A stretch of DNA of 37,472 nt from an uncultured Neomegalonema sp. (GCA_937957975.1 CALFFK010000025.1:1-37472); one strand, 5' to 3'. Numbered from the stretch's first letter, positions 25,124 through 34,004 are shown. The notes: generated from the letters alone by a model not told the origin. A program made the numbers and translations.

Positions 25124-25184
25124 CAGGGGTGGCAATAACAGGGGTTAGTTGCGCATTTCTGCCTTGTGGTTCACGGGGGCCGGA

Positions 25185-26159
25185 TCAGGGTTGGGGATAG
25201 CGCACAACCGTTGCCAACCCTTGCGCATCGGGAGCCAGAATTTTTGGCAATGAAGCGGCAAGATCGCTGAAATTCACTTCGTCAGTCAGTATCGCCTCGA
25301 ACCGGGGGTCAAACAGCAGATCAAGAGCCTTGGCTATCCGGCGACCATGTGGCCAGCGCGCCCGTCGCGAGGGCGAAACATGCCCGACTTGTGACGATAC
25401 GATCCGCAAACGCTGACTGTGAAACGCCCCGCCGAGTTGAATGGCGGTGTGCTGTTCACCATACCAGCTCATCTCGACCAGCGTTCCTTCAAACCCGGTA
25501 CAACGAATCGCTGTGTCCAGTCCGTTTGAACTGGCGGATGTATGAAAAACGACATCACAACCGGAGGGGGCGTGGTCGGGAGTCGCAAAGATCACTTTCA
25601 TGTCATCGCAAAGTGACTGACGGTCCAGATTGATGTCGATCAGCGTTACCTCTACGCCGGGTATCGCTCCGCATAGCCCGGCAAGCAGTCCTCCGACGAC
25701 GCCACCGCCAACTATTGCAACCTTGTCCCCCGGTCCCACACCGCCATCCCAAACCGCATTGAGTGCCGTTTCCATATTGGCGGCAAGGGTTGCCCGTCGG
25801 GGGCAAAGACCATCGGGCAGAATCGTAACTGCCTGTTCGGAAACAATGAAGTGCGATTGGTGCGGATAGAGTGCGAATACGGTCTTTCCGGCGAGGTCAT
25901 GGGGTCCATCCTCAACGATGCCGACCATGCTGTAACCATAGATTACCGGATACGGAAAATCGCCCCGTTGGAAGGGCGCACGCATCCGGTCGTACTCACT
26001 TTCCGGTACGCGCCCCTCAAAGACCAGTCGTTCCGTACCCCGACTGATCCCCGACCATAATGCACGAACAAGCACCTGACACGGTTTCGTGATCGCGGGT
26101 GATGGAATGGCCACAAGAGCCACCTCATGCGGTTGCTGATATTCAAGCACATGGTCCAA
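25185..26159 (-). CDS. MDR-family NAD(P)-dependent dehydrogenase, 324 aa
   Basis: This is a medium-chain dehydrogenase/reductase. The cofactor motif VAIVGGGVVGGLLAGLCG is at 147-164, followed by an acidic strand end, VTLIDINLDR. The N-terminal domain reads SGISRGTERLVFEGRVP and YPVIYGYSMVGIVEDG. The usual catalytic-zinc ligands (Cys near 37 and the His of GHE) are replaced by Ser and Tyr, as in the subgroup related to bacteriochlorophyllide dehydrogenase BchC. No other photosynthesis genes are present, so a general alcohol or polyol role is as likely. The start is a TTG at 26159 with AAGGAGA seven bases upstream. It is divergent from opgH. Confidence 0.78.
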   Translation of the reverse strand: MDHVLEYQQPHEVALVAIPSPAITKPCQVLVRALWSGISRGTERLVFEGRVPESEYDRMRAPFQRGDFPYPVIYGYSMVGIVEDGPHDLAGKTVFALYPHQSHFIVSEQAVTILPDGLCPRRATLAANMETALNAVWDGGVGPGDKVAIVGGGVVGGLLAGLCGAIPGVEVTLIDINLDRQSLCDDMKVIFATPDHAPSGCDVVFHTSASSNGLDTAIRCTGFEGTLVEMSWYGEQHTAIQLGGAFHSQRLRIVSSQVGHVSPSRRARWPHGRRIAKALDLLFDPRFEAILTDEVNFSDLAASLPKILAPDAQGLATVVRYPQP

Positions 26160-26261
26160 ATCAGGTCTCCTTTCTCGACATTATGCCATTTGACCCCGAT
26201 GTTATGGGGCGGGTAACACGCGACACGATACGCAGCGGAAAAGACGGGGATAAAACGGCGC

Positions 26262-28076
26262 ATGACCGATCAGATACAAGACCTCGCCTTGGGAAGGCTG
26301 CCTTTCGATGATGATGACGATATGTCGCTAACACCGGCTGGACTGCAATCGCAAAGAATGCTGACCCTGCGCCGGATTTTTGCACTGAGCCTGTGTGTTG
26401 TGACCTTGCTGGCCGTATTGGCTGGCGTCGCAATTGTTTTCGGTGTGGATGGGCTGGACATGCTGGAATGGGGCATCCTTGCCTGCATTACGCTCAGTGC
26501 GCCCTGGACCATTCTCGGATTCTGGAACTCGCTGCTTGGATTGTTTCTGGCCCGCACGACACGGCGAACCATGCCTTTTGCGTTCATCAAAGACGTCGAA
26601 ACCCCGATCCGGGGAAAAATCGCTTTGGCAATGGCGATTCGAAACGAAGAACCGCAACGGGCCTTTGACCGCCTTCTCGCCATGCGCCGCAGCCTTGACC
26701 GAACGGCATGGGGCCACCGCTTTGATCTGCATATCCTGAGCGATACAAATATTGATGAGGTTGCAGAGCATGAAGAACGCCTCTTCGCTCTCCATCGTGA
26801 TACCCTTGATGGGGCAGGCCATGCCGAATATCGCCGTCGGTCTTTGAACGAAGGCTATAAAGCCGGAAATATCTGGCAATTCCTTCAGGACCGTGGGGCG
26901 GGCTACGACCTTTTCCTCCCTCTGGATGCCGACAGTCTGATGTCTGCTGACGCAATCCTGCGGCTTGTTCGGATTGCAGAAGCGAACCCGCGTATCGGTA
27001 TCGTGCAGAGCCTTGCAGTTGGCGCTCCCGCCGAGAGCGCGTTCGGGCGGATCTTTCAGTTCGGGATGCGCCACGGGATGCGCGCCTTCACACTGGGAAG
27101 CGCATGGTGGCAGGGCGATTGCGGTCCCTTCTGGGGTCATAACGCGGTTATCCGAACCGCTGCTTTCAAGGCACATTGCTCTTTGCCAAAGCTGAAGGGA
27201 CGCCCCCCTCTCGGCGGTGACATCCTTTCCCACGATCAGGTAGAGGCGGTTCTGATGCGCCGTGCCGGTTATGAAGTGCGGGTCGTGCCGGTCGCGAGTG
27301 AAAGCTACGAGGAAAATCCTGTCACGGTCCTCGATTTTATGACCCGCGAGCAGAGATGGTGTAATGGCAACATGCAGTATTGGCGTCTGCTTGGGATGCC
27401 TGGCCTGCGGCCAACCAGCCGGTTTCAGCTCTTTCAGGCCATTATGATGTATCTCAGCGCTCCGGCATGGATGATCCTGACGGCGCTGGGCGCGGCGAAA
27501 GCGGTCGTTGATCCCATGATGATCTTCGATGGCGTCCTCGCGATCAGCCTCTTTGCCCTGATGGTTGGTATGAGCCTGACCCCCAAGATCATCGGCGCAA
27601 TCCATGTCATGCTGGAGACGGGCGGAGTTGCACGATATGGGGGTAAGCGACGTTTCTTTGCTGGTCTGGCTGTGGAAACGGTGTTCTCGATCCTGATGTC
27701 TCCGGTAATTGCGGTGCATCTGACCGTATTCCTCATTGGCCTTGCCTTTGGGCGCAAGGGCGGATGGAGCGGGCAAATCCGCGATGCCTATGGGCTGGAA
27801 TGGCGCACGGCATTCCGGGCGCTCTGGCCGCAGATGACCTTTGGGACGGTGGTACTCAGCACGATTGCTGTTTTCACACCCGCTGCTGTCGTTTGGATTT
27901 TGCCGGTGGTTATTGGTTTGCTTCTTGCCGTTCCTTTCGCGGTTATCACTGCGTCTCCTGCCTTGGGGCAATGGCTTGCGAAGCGTGGCCTTTGTGCCAT
28001 CCCCGAAGAGTTTGATACGCCAGCTATTCTCGCGGATCTCGGCGCGTCAGATACAGCACCGGAGATGGTGGCTTAA
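26262..28076 (+). CDS. opgH: Glucans biosynthesis glucosyltransferase OpgH (MdoH)
   Basis: OpgH polymerises glucose from UDP-glucose into the backbone of osmoregulated periplasmic glucans and moves it across the inner membrane. The 604-residue protein has two N-terminal membrane helices (about 38-62 and 70-98). A cytosolic GT2 domain follows, with ILSDTN at 159-163, DAD at 222-224 in LPLDADSLM, and QRWCNG from residue 364, the QxxRW-like acceptor site. At least four further helices make up the C-terminus. It is shorter than the 847-residue E. coli enzyme but in the range of other alphaproteobacterial members. No opgG or opgD gene is seen nearby. Confidence 0.92.
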   Translation: MTDQIQDLALGRLPFDDDDDMSLTPAGLQSQRMLTLRRIFALSLCVVTLLAVLAGVAIVFGVDGLDMLEWGILACITLSAPWTILGFWNSLLGLFLARTTRRTMPFAFIKDVETPIRGKIALAMAIRNEEPQRAFDRLLAMRRSLDRTAWGHRFDLHILSDTNIDEVAEHEERLFALHRDTLDGAGHAEYRRRSLNEGYKAGNIWQFLQDRGAGYDLFLPLDADSLMSADAILRLVRIAEANPRIGIVQSLAVGAPAESAFGRIFQFGMRHGMRAFTLGSAWWQGDCGPFWGHNAVIRTAAFKAHCSLPKLKGRPPLGGDILSHDQVEAVLMRRAGYEVRVVPVASESYEENPVTVLDFMTREQRWCNGNMQYWRLLGMPGLRPTSRFQLFQAIMMYLSAPAWMILTALGAAKAVVDPMMIFDGVLAISLFALMVGMSLTPKIIGAIHVMLETGGVARYGGKRRFFAGLAVETVFSILMSPVIAVHLTVFLIGLAFGRKGGWSGQIRDAYGLEWRTAFRALWPQMTFGTVVLSTIAVFTPAAVVWILPVVIGLLLAVPFAVITASPALGQWLAKRGLCAIPEEFDTPAILADLGASDTAPEMVA

Positions 28077-28187
28077 TATTTACCTATCTCACGTTATCGG
28101 GAAGAGGTGTTGGGTTCCGATTGCCCACGGTTGCCCTAGGTGACAAAAATCAAAATTGTTGGAAATACGGTAAGGTTAGGGAGTCAA

Positions 28188-29549
28188 ATGATGGCCCGCA
28201 ACGATGCATTCGGATATGATCTGGCTATCAACGATCCGGTTGCCGTAGAGGCATGGAATCGGACTGTAGCCGCTTTCCTTGCTCATTCCGCTGCAACTCC
28301 GGTTCATTTGACCGAAGCGTTGGAACGCGAGCCTGATTTCGCCATGGCGCATCTGGCGAAGGGGTTCTTCATGCTGCTGCTTGGGCGGATTGAGCTCGTC
28401 CCTGCTGCGCGTGAAGCGCAGGATGCTGCGACCCGCATTATGGCGGGCGATAGTGCGAATGATCGCGAGCGCGGCTACGGGGCGGCGCTGGATCTGTATC
28501 TTGAAGGTAATATGGCCGCCGCCGCTGACCGGCTTGAGCAGGTTATGGCGGCTTATCCGCGTGATGCCTTTGCCCTGAAACTGGTACATTCGCTTCGTTT
28601 CGTGATGGGGGACAGTATCGGGATGCGCCGGTCTATTGAGGCGGTGCAGGGTGCCTATGAAACCGATCACCCTTCTGCGCCATATGTGAACGGTTGCTAT
28701 GCGTTCACATTGGAGGAGACCGGCGATTATCGCGCTGCCGAGGCGCGGGGGCGCGATGCTGTGCTGCGCGCGGCGGATGATGCCTGGGGTGTTCATGCCG
28801 TTGCCCATGTCTTTGATATGACGGGGCGTACCCGTGAGGGCGTGACATGGCTTTCGAACCAGCCCGAGACATGGGCACATTGTAACAACTTTCGCTACCA
28901 TGTCTGGTGGCATCTTGCCTTGTTCCACCTTGATCGTGGTGAATATGCCGAGGTGTTGAATCTCTATGATACCGAAATCAGGGCAGAGCATACCGACGAT
29001 TATCGCGACATCTCCAACGGAGCTTCGCTGCTGACGCGGCTGGAACTGGAAGGCGTTGATATTGGGGATCGCTGGACCGAATTGGCCGAAATCTGTGCCG
29101 GGCGTACGGATGATGGCTGTGTCGTGTTTGCGGACCTCCATTACATGCTGGCCCTGAGCAGTGGCGATTCACATGGAAAAGCGTGTCGGCTTCTCCAGTC
29201 GATGAAACGCAACGCCGAACAGGGTAAAACGACAATGGCCGAAGTTTCCGCTGATGTTGGTGTCTCTGCTGCCGAAGGGCTGATCCGCTTTTCCAATGGC
29301 GATTACGCGAACGCTTATCACGCGCTGTCGGTTGCCAGACCCAATATGCAACGGGTAGGGGGCAGTCATGCGCAACGTGATGTCTTTGAACGGCTGACCA
29401 TTGATGCCGCCTTGCGGGCCGGGATGCTGACCGAAGCGCAGATTCTTCTTGATGATCGCACTCGCGCACGTGGAGCGGTGGATGGTTATACCGAACGTCG
29501 CCTGTCGAGTATCGGTGTGTTTGAATCCTCACTTGCGGCTTCCCTGTGA
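28188..29549 (+). CDS. TPR protein of the TTC38-like type, 453 aa
   Basis: A cytosolic protein with no signal peptide, made of helical repeats throughout. Recognisable TPR-type units are HLTEALEREPDFAMAHLAKG, AAADRLEQVMAAYPRDAFAL and GDYRAAEARGRDAVLRAADD. The conserved HAVAHVFDMTGRTREG and NNFRYHVWWHLALFHLD match the TTC38 family, whose biochemical role is unknown. I chose the ATG at 28188 because GGGAG lies five bases upstream; a GTG at 28140 would add 16 residues with no clear site. It lies between opgH and opgC and overlaps the opgC start by four bases (GTGA), so it is probably part of the glucan operon. Confidence 0.8.
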   Translation: MMARNDAFGYDLAINDPVAVEAWNRTVAAFLAHSAATPVHLTEALEREPDFAMAHLAKGFFMLLLGRIELVPAAREAQDAATRIMAGDSANDRERGYGAALDLYLEGNMAAAADRLEQVMAAYPRDAFALKLVHSLRFVMGDSIGMRRSIEAVQGAYETDHPSAPYVNGCYAFTLEETGDYRAAEARGRDAVLRAADDAWGVHAVAHVFDMTGRTREGVTWLSNQPETWAHCNNFRYHVWWHLALFHLDRGEYAEVLNLYDTEIRAEHTDDYRDISNGASLLTRLELEGVDIGDRWTELAEICAGRTDDGCVVFADLHYMLALSSGDSHGKACRLLQSMKRNAEQGKTTMAEVSADVGVSAAEGLIRFSNGDYANAYHALSVARPNMQRVGGSHAQRDVFERLTIDAALRAGMLTEAQILLDDRTRARGAVDGYTERRLSSIGVFESSLAASL

Positions 29550-30790
29550 CGTCGGCTGAGGCGGCGGCGCTCCGCGAAGCACAGCGCGATCCACGTCTCG
29601 ATTTCTTTCGGGGTTTGGGGATGTTTATCATCCTGACCGCGCATATTCCGTGGAATACGTGGACCAGATGGATTCCGGCCCGCTTCGGGTATTCGGATGC
29701 GACCGAGATATTTGTCTTCTGTTCAGGGGCCGCATCTGCCCTGGCCTTTTATAAGATTTTTGAAACGCGGGGCTGGTGGATCGGTACGGCGCGTGTGGCC
29801 TTTCGTATATGGCAGCTCTACTGGTGCCATATCGCGGTGTTCCTGACTGTACTGGTCACGTTGATGATGGTGGGCCGATGGCTGCCAGACCCGGAGCGGG
29901 ATTACGTCGCCGTCTTGAATCTGCGGCGATTTGTAAACGACCCGGAAGCGTTTTTGCCGCCGTTGTTCTGGCTCGGCTATGTACCGAACTATTTCGATAT
30001 TCTTGTGATGTACATGGTGATCCTCGCGTTGATGCCGGTGGTTATCTGGCTGAGTACGTTCCGCGCGCCCGGTAAGCGGCCATGGCTTGCGATGGGTTTC
30101 TGCGTCGCGCTCTGGGCCATCGTCAGCCAGCCATGGCTGGTTTTTCTGGATGTACCGATCTTCACGGGCCTCAATCTTTCCGCCGAGCCAGTGGGCAAAC
30201 AACGCGCGTGGTTTTTCAATCCGTTTTGCTGGCAATTGATCTTCTTCACCGGCTTTGCCTTTACACTTGGATGGTTGCCGAAGCCGCCAACGCGATGGTG
30301 GCTTATTCTGATCTGCCTTGCTGTCGTGCTTGTCTCGGTCGTACTGGACCCTGATGGCGTACCGGCACGCCGGTTCTTTGCGGCCCGACCAGAGCTTGCG
30401 CCAATATGGGAGCAGATCGGGGCGGTGAAGGCGGCAGTGGGGTCGTTGCAATCCAAGACTTTCTTTGGTCTGTTCAGGTATCTGCACTTCCTTGCGCTGG
30501 CCTATCTTGTCTGGATTGCAGCGGGAGATAACGGGCGGCGTTTGCCAAAGACCGGCATTATGGGCTGGATCGTCATGCTGATCAGGCGTGTGGGGCAACA
30601 GGCTCTGGCTGTTTTCATCTTCAGCCTCGTGATTGCGCGGTTGTTGGGGGTCGTTATCTATGAAATGGACCGGGAACTCTGGGTCATCGCGACCGTGAAT
30701 CTGGTCGGCTATGCCATGTTGATCGGGGTCGCCTACATGGCGCGCTGGTTCAAGAGCAATCCATGGAAAACACCGCGCCCGGCGACGTAA
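29546..30790 (+). CDS. opgC: OpgC membrane acyltransferase for periplasmic glucan modification
   Basis: OpgC proteins add succinyl groups to osmoregulated periplasmic glucans. The 414-residue protein opens with the family motif RDPRLDFFRGLGMFIILTAH, then FGYSDATEIFVFCSGAASAL, and has about ten hydrophobic helices. Charged loops such as NLSAEPVGKQRAWFFNPFCW are typical. Start is the GTG at 29546, overlapping the TPR stop. Its place two genes after opgH supports the glucan role over other acyltransferases. The succinyl donor and the specificity cannot be read here. Confidence 0.9.
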   Translation: MTSAEAAALREAQRDPRLDFFRGLGMFIILTAHIPWNTWTRWIPARFGYSDATEIFVFCSGAASALAFYKIFETRGWWIGTARVAFRIWQLYWCHIAVFLTVLVTLMMVGRWLPDPERDYVAVLNLRRFVNDPEAFLPPLFWLGYVPNYFDILVMYMVILALMPVVIWLSTFRAPGKRPWLAMGFCVALWAIVSQPWLVFLDVPIFTGLNLSAEPVGKQRAWFFNPFCWQLIFFTGFAFTLGWLPKPPTRWWLILICLAVVLVSVVLDPDGVPARRFFAARPELAPIWEQIGAVKAAVGSLQSKTFFGLFRYLHFLALAYLVWIAAGDNGRRLPKTGIMGWIVMLIRRVGQQALAVFIFSLVIARLLGVVIYEMDRELWVIATVNLVGYAMLIGVAYMARWFKSNPWKTPRPAT

Positions 30791-30950
30791 CAGTTTTTTG
30801 AAAAGGGTGTCGGGTTTGGTTGAGAGCGTGAAAAATCAAATGCCCCCTTGGATAAGGTATTCTTTTGTGAAGGCATAAATGTCTGCCCGGTAGCATTGCG
30901 TGCAAGAATAGGGTACGTAACAAGACCTGTGGAATGCAGCGGAGAATGAC

Positions 30951-31802
30951 ATGCGCGCGACGACGATTTCGACGGCTATCGTGCTTGCCTTGCTTGGAAC
31001 CCCGGTATTGGGCGCGGGATCAATCGGGCCGTCATCCGGGATGATTTCCGATACCTGGGCCGAGTTGAAAGACGAGGTCTATGGTGAGCGTGCCATTGAG
31101 AAGGCCGCTGACGGTGTTGTCACTCTCGGTGCTCCCTATCGTGCCAGCGACGACCGCCGGGTAGATATCTCTGCGACGGCACAGTTCGATGATGGGCGCA
31201 CCGTCAAGTCGCTGACCCTTATCATTGATGAAAACCCCATGCCGATTTCGGCGGATTTCGAGATGAATGTGCCTCTCGAAAAATTTGGAACGAACGTCTC
31301 CATGCGCCTGAACGGGCCGTCATGGGTGCGCGCTGTCGTCGAGGCGAGCGACGGACAACTCTACATGAGCGAATCTTTTGTGAAGACCTCCGGGCTGGGG
31401 GCTTGCGCCGCCCCGCCGATAACGGGTGTCGAGCAAGCTTTGGCCAGCCTTGGGCAGATGGACCTAAAGGGCTTGCGCGGTTCCGGTAATGCGCTGGATC
31501 GTATCAAGGCGGCGGGCAAGGGCGCTTCTGTACAGCAGGCCACTCTTGAAATCTTGCATCCGCAACATTCCGGGATGCAAATGGATCAGATTACCCTTTT
31601 GCATCTTCCGGCCCGCTATGTCGAAACGGTCGAGACCTGGGGGGGCGAGGAAAAGCTGTTCACAATGACAGGCTCGATCTCAATCAGCGAAGATCCGTCG
31701 ATCAGCTTCGATCTGCCGGAAGGTATTGATGCGTTGCGGGTGCGGATCACTGATACGGATGAAAGCGTTTTCGAAAAACGGTTCCAGCTCGGCGGTGCGT
31801 AA
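30951..31802 (+). CDS. Quinoprotein dehydrogenase-associated SoxYZ-like carrier, 283 aa
   Basis: The protein fuses a SoxY-like and a SoxZ-like beta domain, as in the family found beside PQQ methanol dehydrogenases. A signal peptide ends near VLGAG (residue 22). The SoxY part runs to about 155 and ends in SGLGACAAPP with Cys152, the likely thiol carrier site corresponding to the GGCGG of SoxY. The SoxZ-like part from about 190 contains LEILHPQHSGMQMDQ. SoxYZ carries sulfur intermediates in thiosulfate oxidation; here its cargo is unknown and no other sox gene is visible. It converges on the xox cluster and has its own promoter space at 30791-30950. Confidence 0.85.
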   Translation: MRATTISTAIVLALLGTPVLGAGSIGPSSGMISDTWAELKDEVYGERAIEKAADGVVTLGAPYRASDDRRVDISATAQFDDGRTVKSLTLIIDENPMPISADFEMNVPLEKFGTNVSMRLNGPSWVRAVVEASDGQLYMSESFVKTSGLGACAAPPITGVEQALASLGQMDLKGLRGSGNALDRIKAAGKGASVQQATLEILHPQHSGMQMDQITLLHLPARYVETVETWGGEEKLFTMTGSISISEDPSISFDLPEGIDALRVRITDTDESVFEKRFQLGGA

Positions 31803-31836
31803 AACCGACAGGCGTATCTTTTGCTTTGTTTGATTG

Positions 31837-31863
31837 GAGCCTGATCCTTGTGGATCAGGCTTT
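31837..31863 (+). terminator. Intrinsic terminator between the SoxYZ-like gene and the xox run
   Basis: AGCCTGATCC (31837-31846) and GGATCAGGCT (31851-31860) form a 10-bp perfect stem with a 4-base TTGT loop, then TTTAT. It is 35 bases after the plus-strand gene and may also stop the convergent minus-strand transcript. Confidence 0.7.
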
Positions 31864-31886
31864 ATGCTGTGGATAGCGGTAAATCG

Positions 31887-32414
31887 CTATTCCACCCGCT
31901 CTATGACTTCGAGCGGGTAATCCTCAAACGCCCAGCCATCGGTTCCGAGCGGATACCAGAAAACGCGCGTGTAGCCATATTCTTCGCGGGCGCGCTTGGC
32001 GGCGTTCCACGACATCCAGCATTCGTCGAGGCAGAAGAACAGAATCGGGGCGTCTTTGTCCCGCCGGGTCATCATGGCGAGATGGCTGCTGAAATACGCA
32101 TCAGTGACATCGGCCAGACGGCCATATCCCACATTGGGCAGCCAGAATGCCCCCGGTATGCTGCGGCGCGGCTTTTCGCGGTAGATCGTGCCTTCTGGCA
32201 ATTTGGGTTTGGGGGGGCGGGGCAGTACGTCAATGAAGACGACCGCGCCGGTTTTCCATAGGGCATGGGCCGCATCGTCATCAACGACAGTGACCCCTTT
32301 CAGGGTTTCCGGCACTTCCCCTCGATAATGATCCTGACGATAATCCTCCGGCTCCTCAACCGCAAGAGCCGGGGTCGCCCCCAGAATCAATAAGGCGAAT
32401 ATTGCGCTGCGCAT
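31887..32414 (-). CDS. PQQ-associated CXXCW-type rhodanese-like protein, 175 aa
   Basis: The exported protein matches the family named for a Cys-Cys-Trp motif found with PQQ-dependent dehydrogenases. The signal peptide ends near PALAV (residue 18). The motif here is FFCLDECWMSWNAAKRA, with Cys128, Cys132 and Trp133, inside a rhodanese-like fold (AVVFIDVLPRPPKP, IPGAFWLPN and GWAFEDYP). A periplasmic role in thiol or sulfur chemistry for the oxidation system is likely but unproved. I chose the ATG at 32414 with GAGG six bases before it; a GTG at 32426 overlaps the xoxJ stop. It is the last gene of the xoxG-xoxJ run. Confidence 0.85.
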   Translation of the reverse strand: MRSAIFALLILGATPALAVEEPEDYRQDHYRGEVPETLKGVTVVDDDAAHALWKTGAVVFIDVLPRPPKPKLPEGTIYREKPRRSIPGAFWLPNVGYGRLADVTDAYFSSHLAMMTRRDKDAPILFFCLDECWMSWNAAKRAREEYGYTRVFWYPLGTDGWAFEDYPLEVIERVE

Positions 32415-32422
32415 CCCTGACC

Positions 32423-33256
32423 TCACTGTTCCAGTGGTGCGCCATACTCATCCACGAGTGGAACGCCAAATTCCCGCAGGATCGTGTTGATCTCATCCTG
32501 ATTGCGGCGGATCAGCGAATTGAGCTTGCGCTTCCATACCAGTTCGCCCTGCCGGACGCCCATGGTGATACGATAGAAAAGCTTTGGCACGTTTTTTTCG
32601 CTGGTCAGCGGGATTACCCGCATCTCACGCCCGCCATTCATGGCGAAGTATCCACCGATTGGCCCCCACATGAGCGCGCCATCGATCTCACCTGAGCGCA
32701 GATCCGCGATCATGTCTTCGGATGGGGATTCGATGCGGCGATCAACCATCAGATTGTATGGTTTCGCCGACCCGATCAGGCCGTTTTTCGTAACATGGGT
32801 TGTGACCGGGCTACCCGCCACGACACCAAGTCGTTTACCCTTGAGCGCGGGGTCGGCAAGCGTTGTCACCTCTGCCAGTGGCCCTTCGGGATCAACGATC
32901 AGGGCGAAGGTCGAGACATAGTAATGATTGGTGTTGAGCACCAGATCGTGGCCTTGCGCATAGCCAATCACCACGTCGCAACGGTTTTCGCGCAGGGTGC
33001 GGCGAATGAAGCCTGTCGCCATCGGAAACCACGTATATTGCAGGGGTTTTTCCAGCTTTTCTGCCAGAAGTTCCGCAATTTTGTTCTCAAAGCCTTCGCC
33101 TTCCTTGTTCGAGAAAGGCATGTTCGCGGGGTCTGCGCAAACGCGCAAGGCGCTCTTTGAAACGAGATCAGAGGTTTGCGCCTGCGCTCCACCGGAAGCG
33201 AGGAGCGCCGCAATGAACAGCGCCGCTCCACCCAGGAAATTGACTGTGCGGGTCAT
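32423..33256 (-). CDS. xoxJ: XoxJ-type periplasmic substrate-binding-like protein, 277 aa
   Basis: XoxJ (MxaJ-like) proteins resemble solute-binding proteins and are needed for active methanol dehydrogenase, probably by helping cofactor loading. From the ATG at 33256 a signal peptide (GAALFIAALLASGGAQAQ) is followed by LRVCADPANMPFSNKEGEGF, which is diagnostic of this family. Later blocks are TRENRCDVVIGY-like (LRENRCDVVIGYAQG) and IADLRSGEIDGALMWGPIGG. An in-frame extension to 33382 lies inside xoxG and is not needed. The gene follows xoxG by four bases and ends eight bases before the rhodanese-like gene. No permease or ATPase gene is present, so it is not part of an ABC importer here. Confidence 0.9.
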   Translation of the reverse strand: MTRTVNFLGGAALFIAALLASGGAQAQTSDLVSKSALRVCADPANMPFSNKEGEGFENKIAELLAEKLEKPLQYTWFPMATGFIRRTLRENRCDVVIGYAQGHDLVLNTNHYYVSTFALIVDPEGPLAEVTTLADPALKGKRLGVVAGSPVTTHVTKNGLIGSAKPYNLMVDRRIESPSEDMIADLRSGEIDGALMWGPIGGYFAMNGGREMRVIPLTSEKNVPKLFYRITMGVRQGELVWKRKLNSLIRRNQDEINTILREFGVPLVDEYGAPLEQ

Positions 33257-33260
33257 GGTG

Positions 33261-33971
33261 TCAGCCCATACATGCGTTTTCATTCTCCACATAGACCGCG
33301 CTCTTTTTCTCTTTTTTCGCAGGGCGTCCCCGGCCAATGGCTTCGGTTCCACGGGCTTTAAGATAGACATAGATGTCATCAAGATAGCACATCACGTTGT
33401 TGTTGGTCCCGAAGGCGGGCATCACGCTGTTGTCGGATGCGCCGACATGCTTGCGACCGTTTGTGATGACATCGGCGAAATCGTAATAATCCATCTCCAG
33501 CGCGGATTTCTTCAATGCCGGTGCATAGGTCGAGCCTTCGCCATCGGGGCCATGGCAGACATGGCATTCCGAGTGATAGCGGCGGAACCCGGAAAAGGAA
33601 TACCAGTCCACCGTGCCATCGGCGGCGACGTTATAGGTCGGAATATCGTCTTCGGTGAAATACTTCCCGTCTTCCTCGTAGGCGACCTTGATATTGTCGG
33701 GCGCGTCGTCTTCGGTTTCCGCTTCGGCGGTTTCCGCATCAGGCTCGGCCTCTTCCCCGGCTTTTGCCATGGCGGCGGCTTCGGCTGCCTCGGATTTCGC
33801 GGCTTCGAGCATTGCTTCCGCTTCCTTGGCGAGGGCATCCGCTTCGGCGCGCATGTCTTTCGCTTTCGCGAGCATTTCTTCGGCCTTTGCGACCGTTTCG
33901 TTGGCCATAACAGCAAATGGCGCGGTGGCCAGCATCAGGGCAGCCGCAGCACTCAAGAAGAGTGGTTTCAT
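33261..33971 (-). CDS. xoxG: XoxG-type cytochrome c with an N-terminal helical insert, 236 aa
   Basis: XoxG is the electron acceptor of the lanthanide methanol dehydrogenase. The signal peptide ends near VMAN (residue 23). The haem domain has ECHVCHG with Cys136, Cys139 and His140, the Met184 ligand in SVMPAFG, and the family tail VMCYLDDIYVYLKARGTEAI followed by GRGRPAKK. Between signal and haem domain lie about 48 Ala/Glu/Lys-rich residues in heptad-like order (25-72) and then an acidic run to 92. I do not know this from typical XoxG, which begins the haem domain soon after the signal. GGGAGA precedes the ATG at 33971. Confidence 0.88.
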   Translation of the reverse strand: MKPLFLSAAAALMLATAPFAVMANETVAKAEEMLAKAKDMRAEADALAKEAEAMLEAAKSEAAEAAAMAKAGEEAEPDAETAEAETEDDAPDNIKVAYEEDGKYFTEDDIPTYNVAADGTVDWYSFSGFRRYHSECHVCHGPDGEGSTYAPALKKSALEMDYYDFADVITNGRKHVGASDNSVMPAFGTNNNVMCYLDDIYVYLKARGTEAIGRGRPAKKEKKSAVYVENENACMG

Positions 33972-34004
33972 CGAATTGTTCTCCCGTACCCCGAATGATC
34001 GGGC

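Noticed and set aside
25032-25148. 38-codon frame (starting MGNDEVKQF) after the TAACGA repeat
   Set aside because: It reads straight through the terminator hairpin and has no ribosome site. The repeat and terminator are better evidence for an RNA than this peptide.
25185-26159. BchC, bacteriochlorophyll synthesis
   Set aside because: The protein falls near that subgroup of MDR enzymes, but no other photosynthesis gene is present in the window.
26328-27971. Minus-strand open frame of 547 codons
   Set aside because: It lies entirely inside opgH, which has clear catalytic motifs on the plus strand. The reverse product is Gln/Arg/His-rich and unlike any family I know.
32997-33998. Plus-strand open frame of 333 codons
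   Set aside because: It is antisense to xoxJ and xoxG. Its Phe/Gly-rich end is the reverse reading of the Ala/Glu helix in XoxG.
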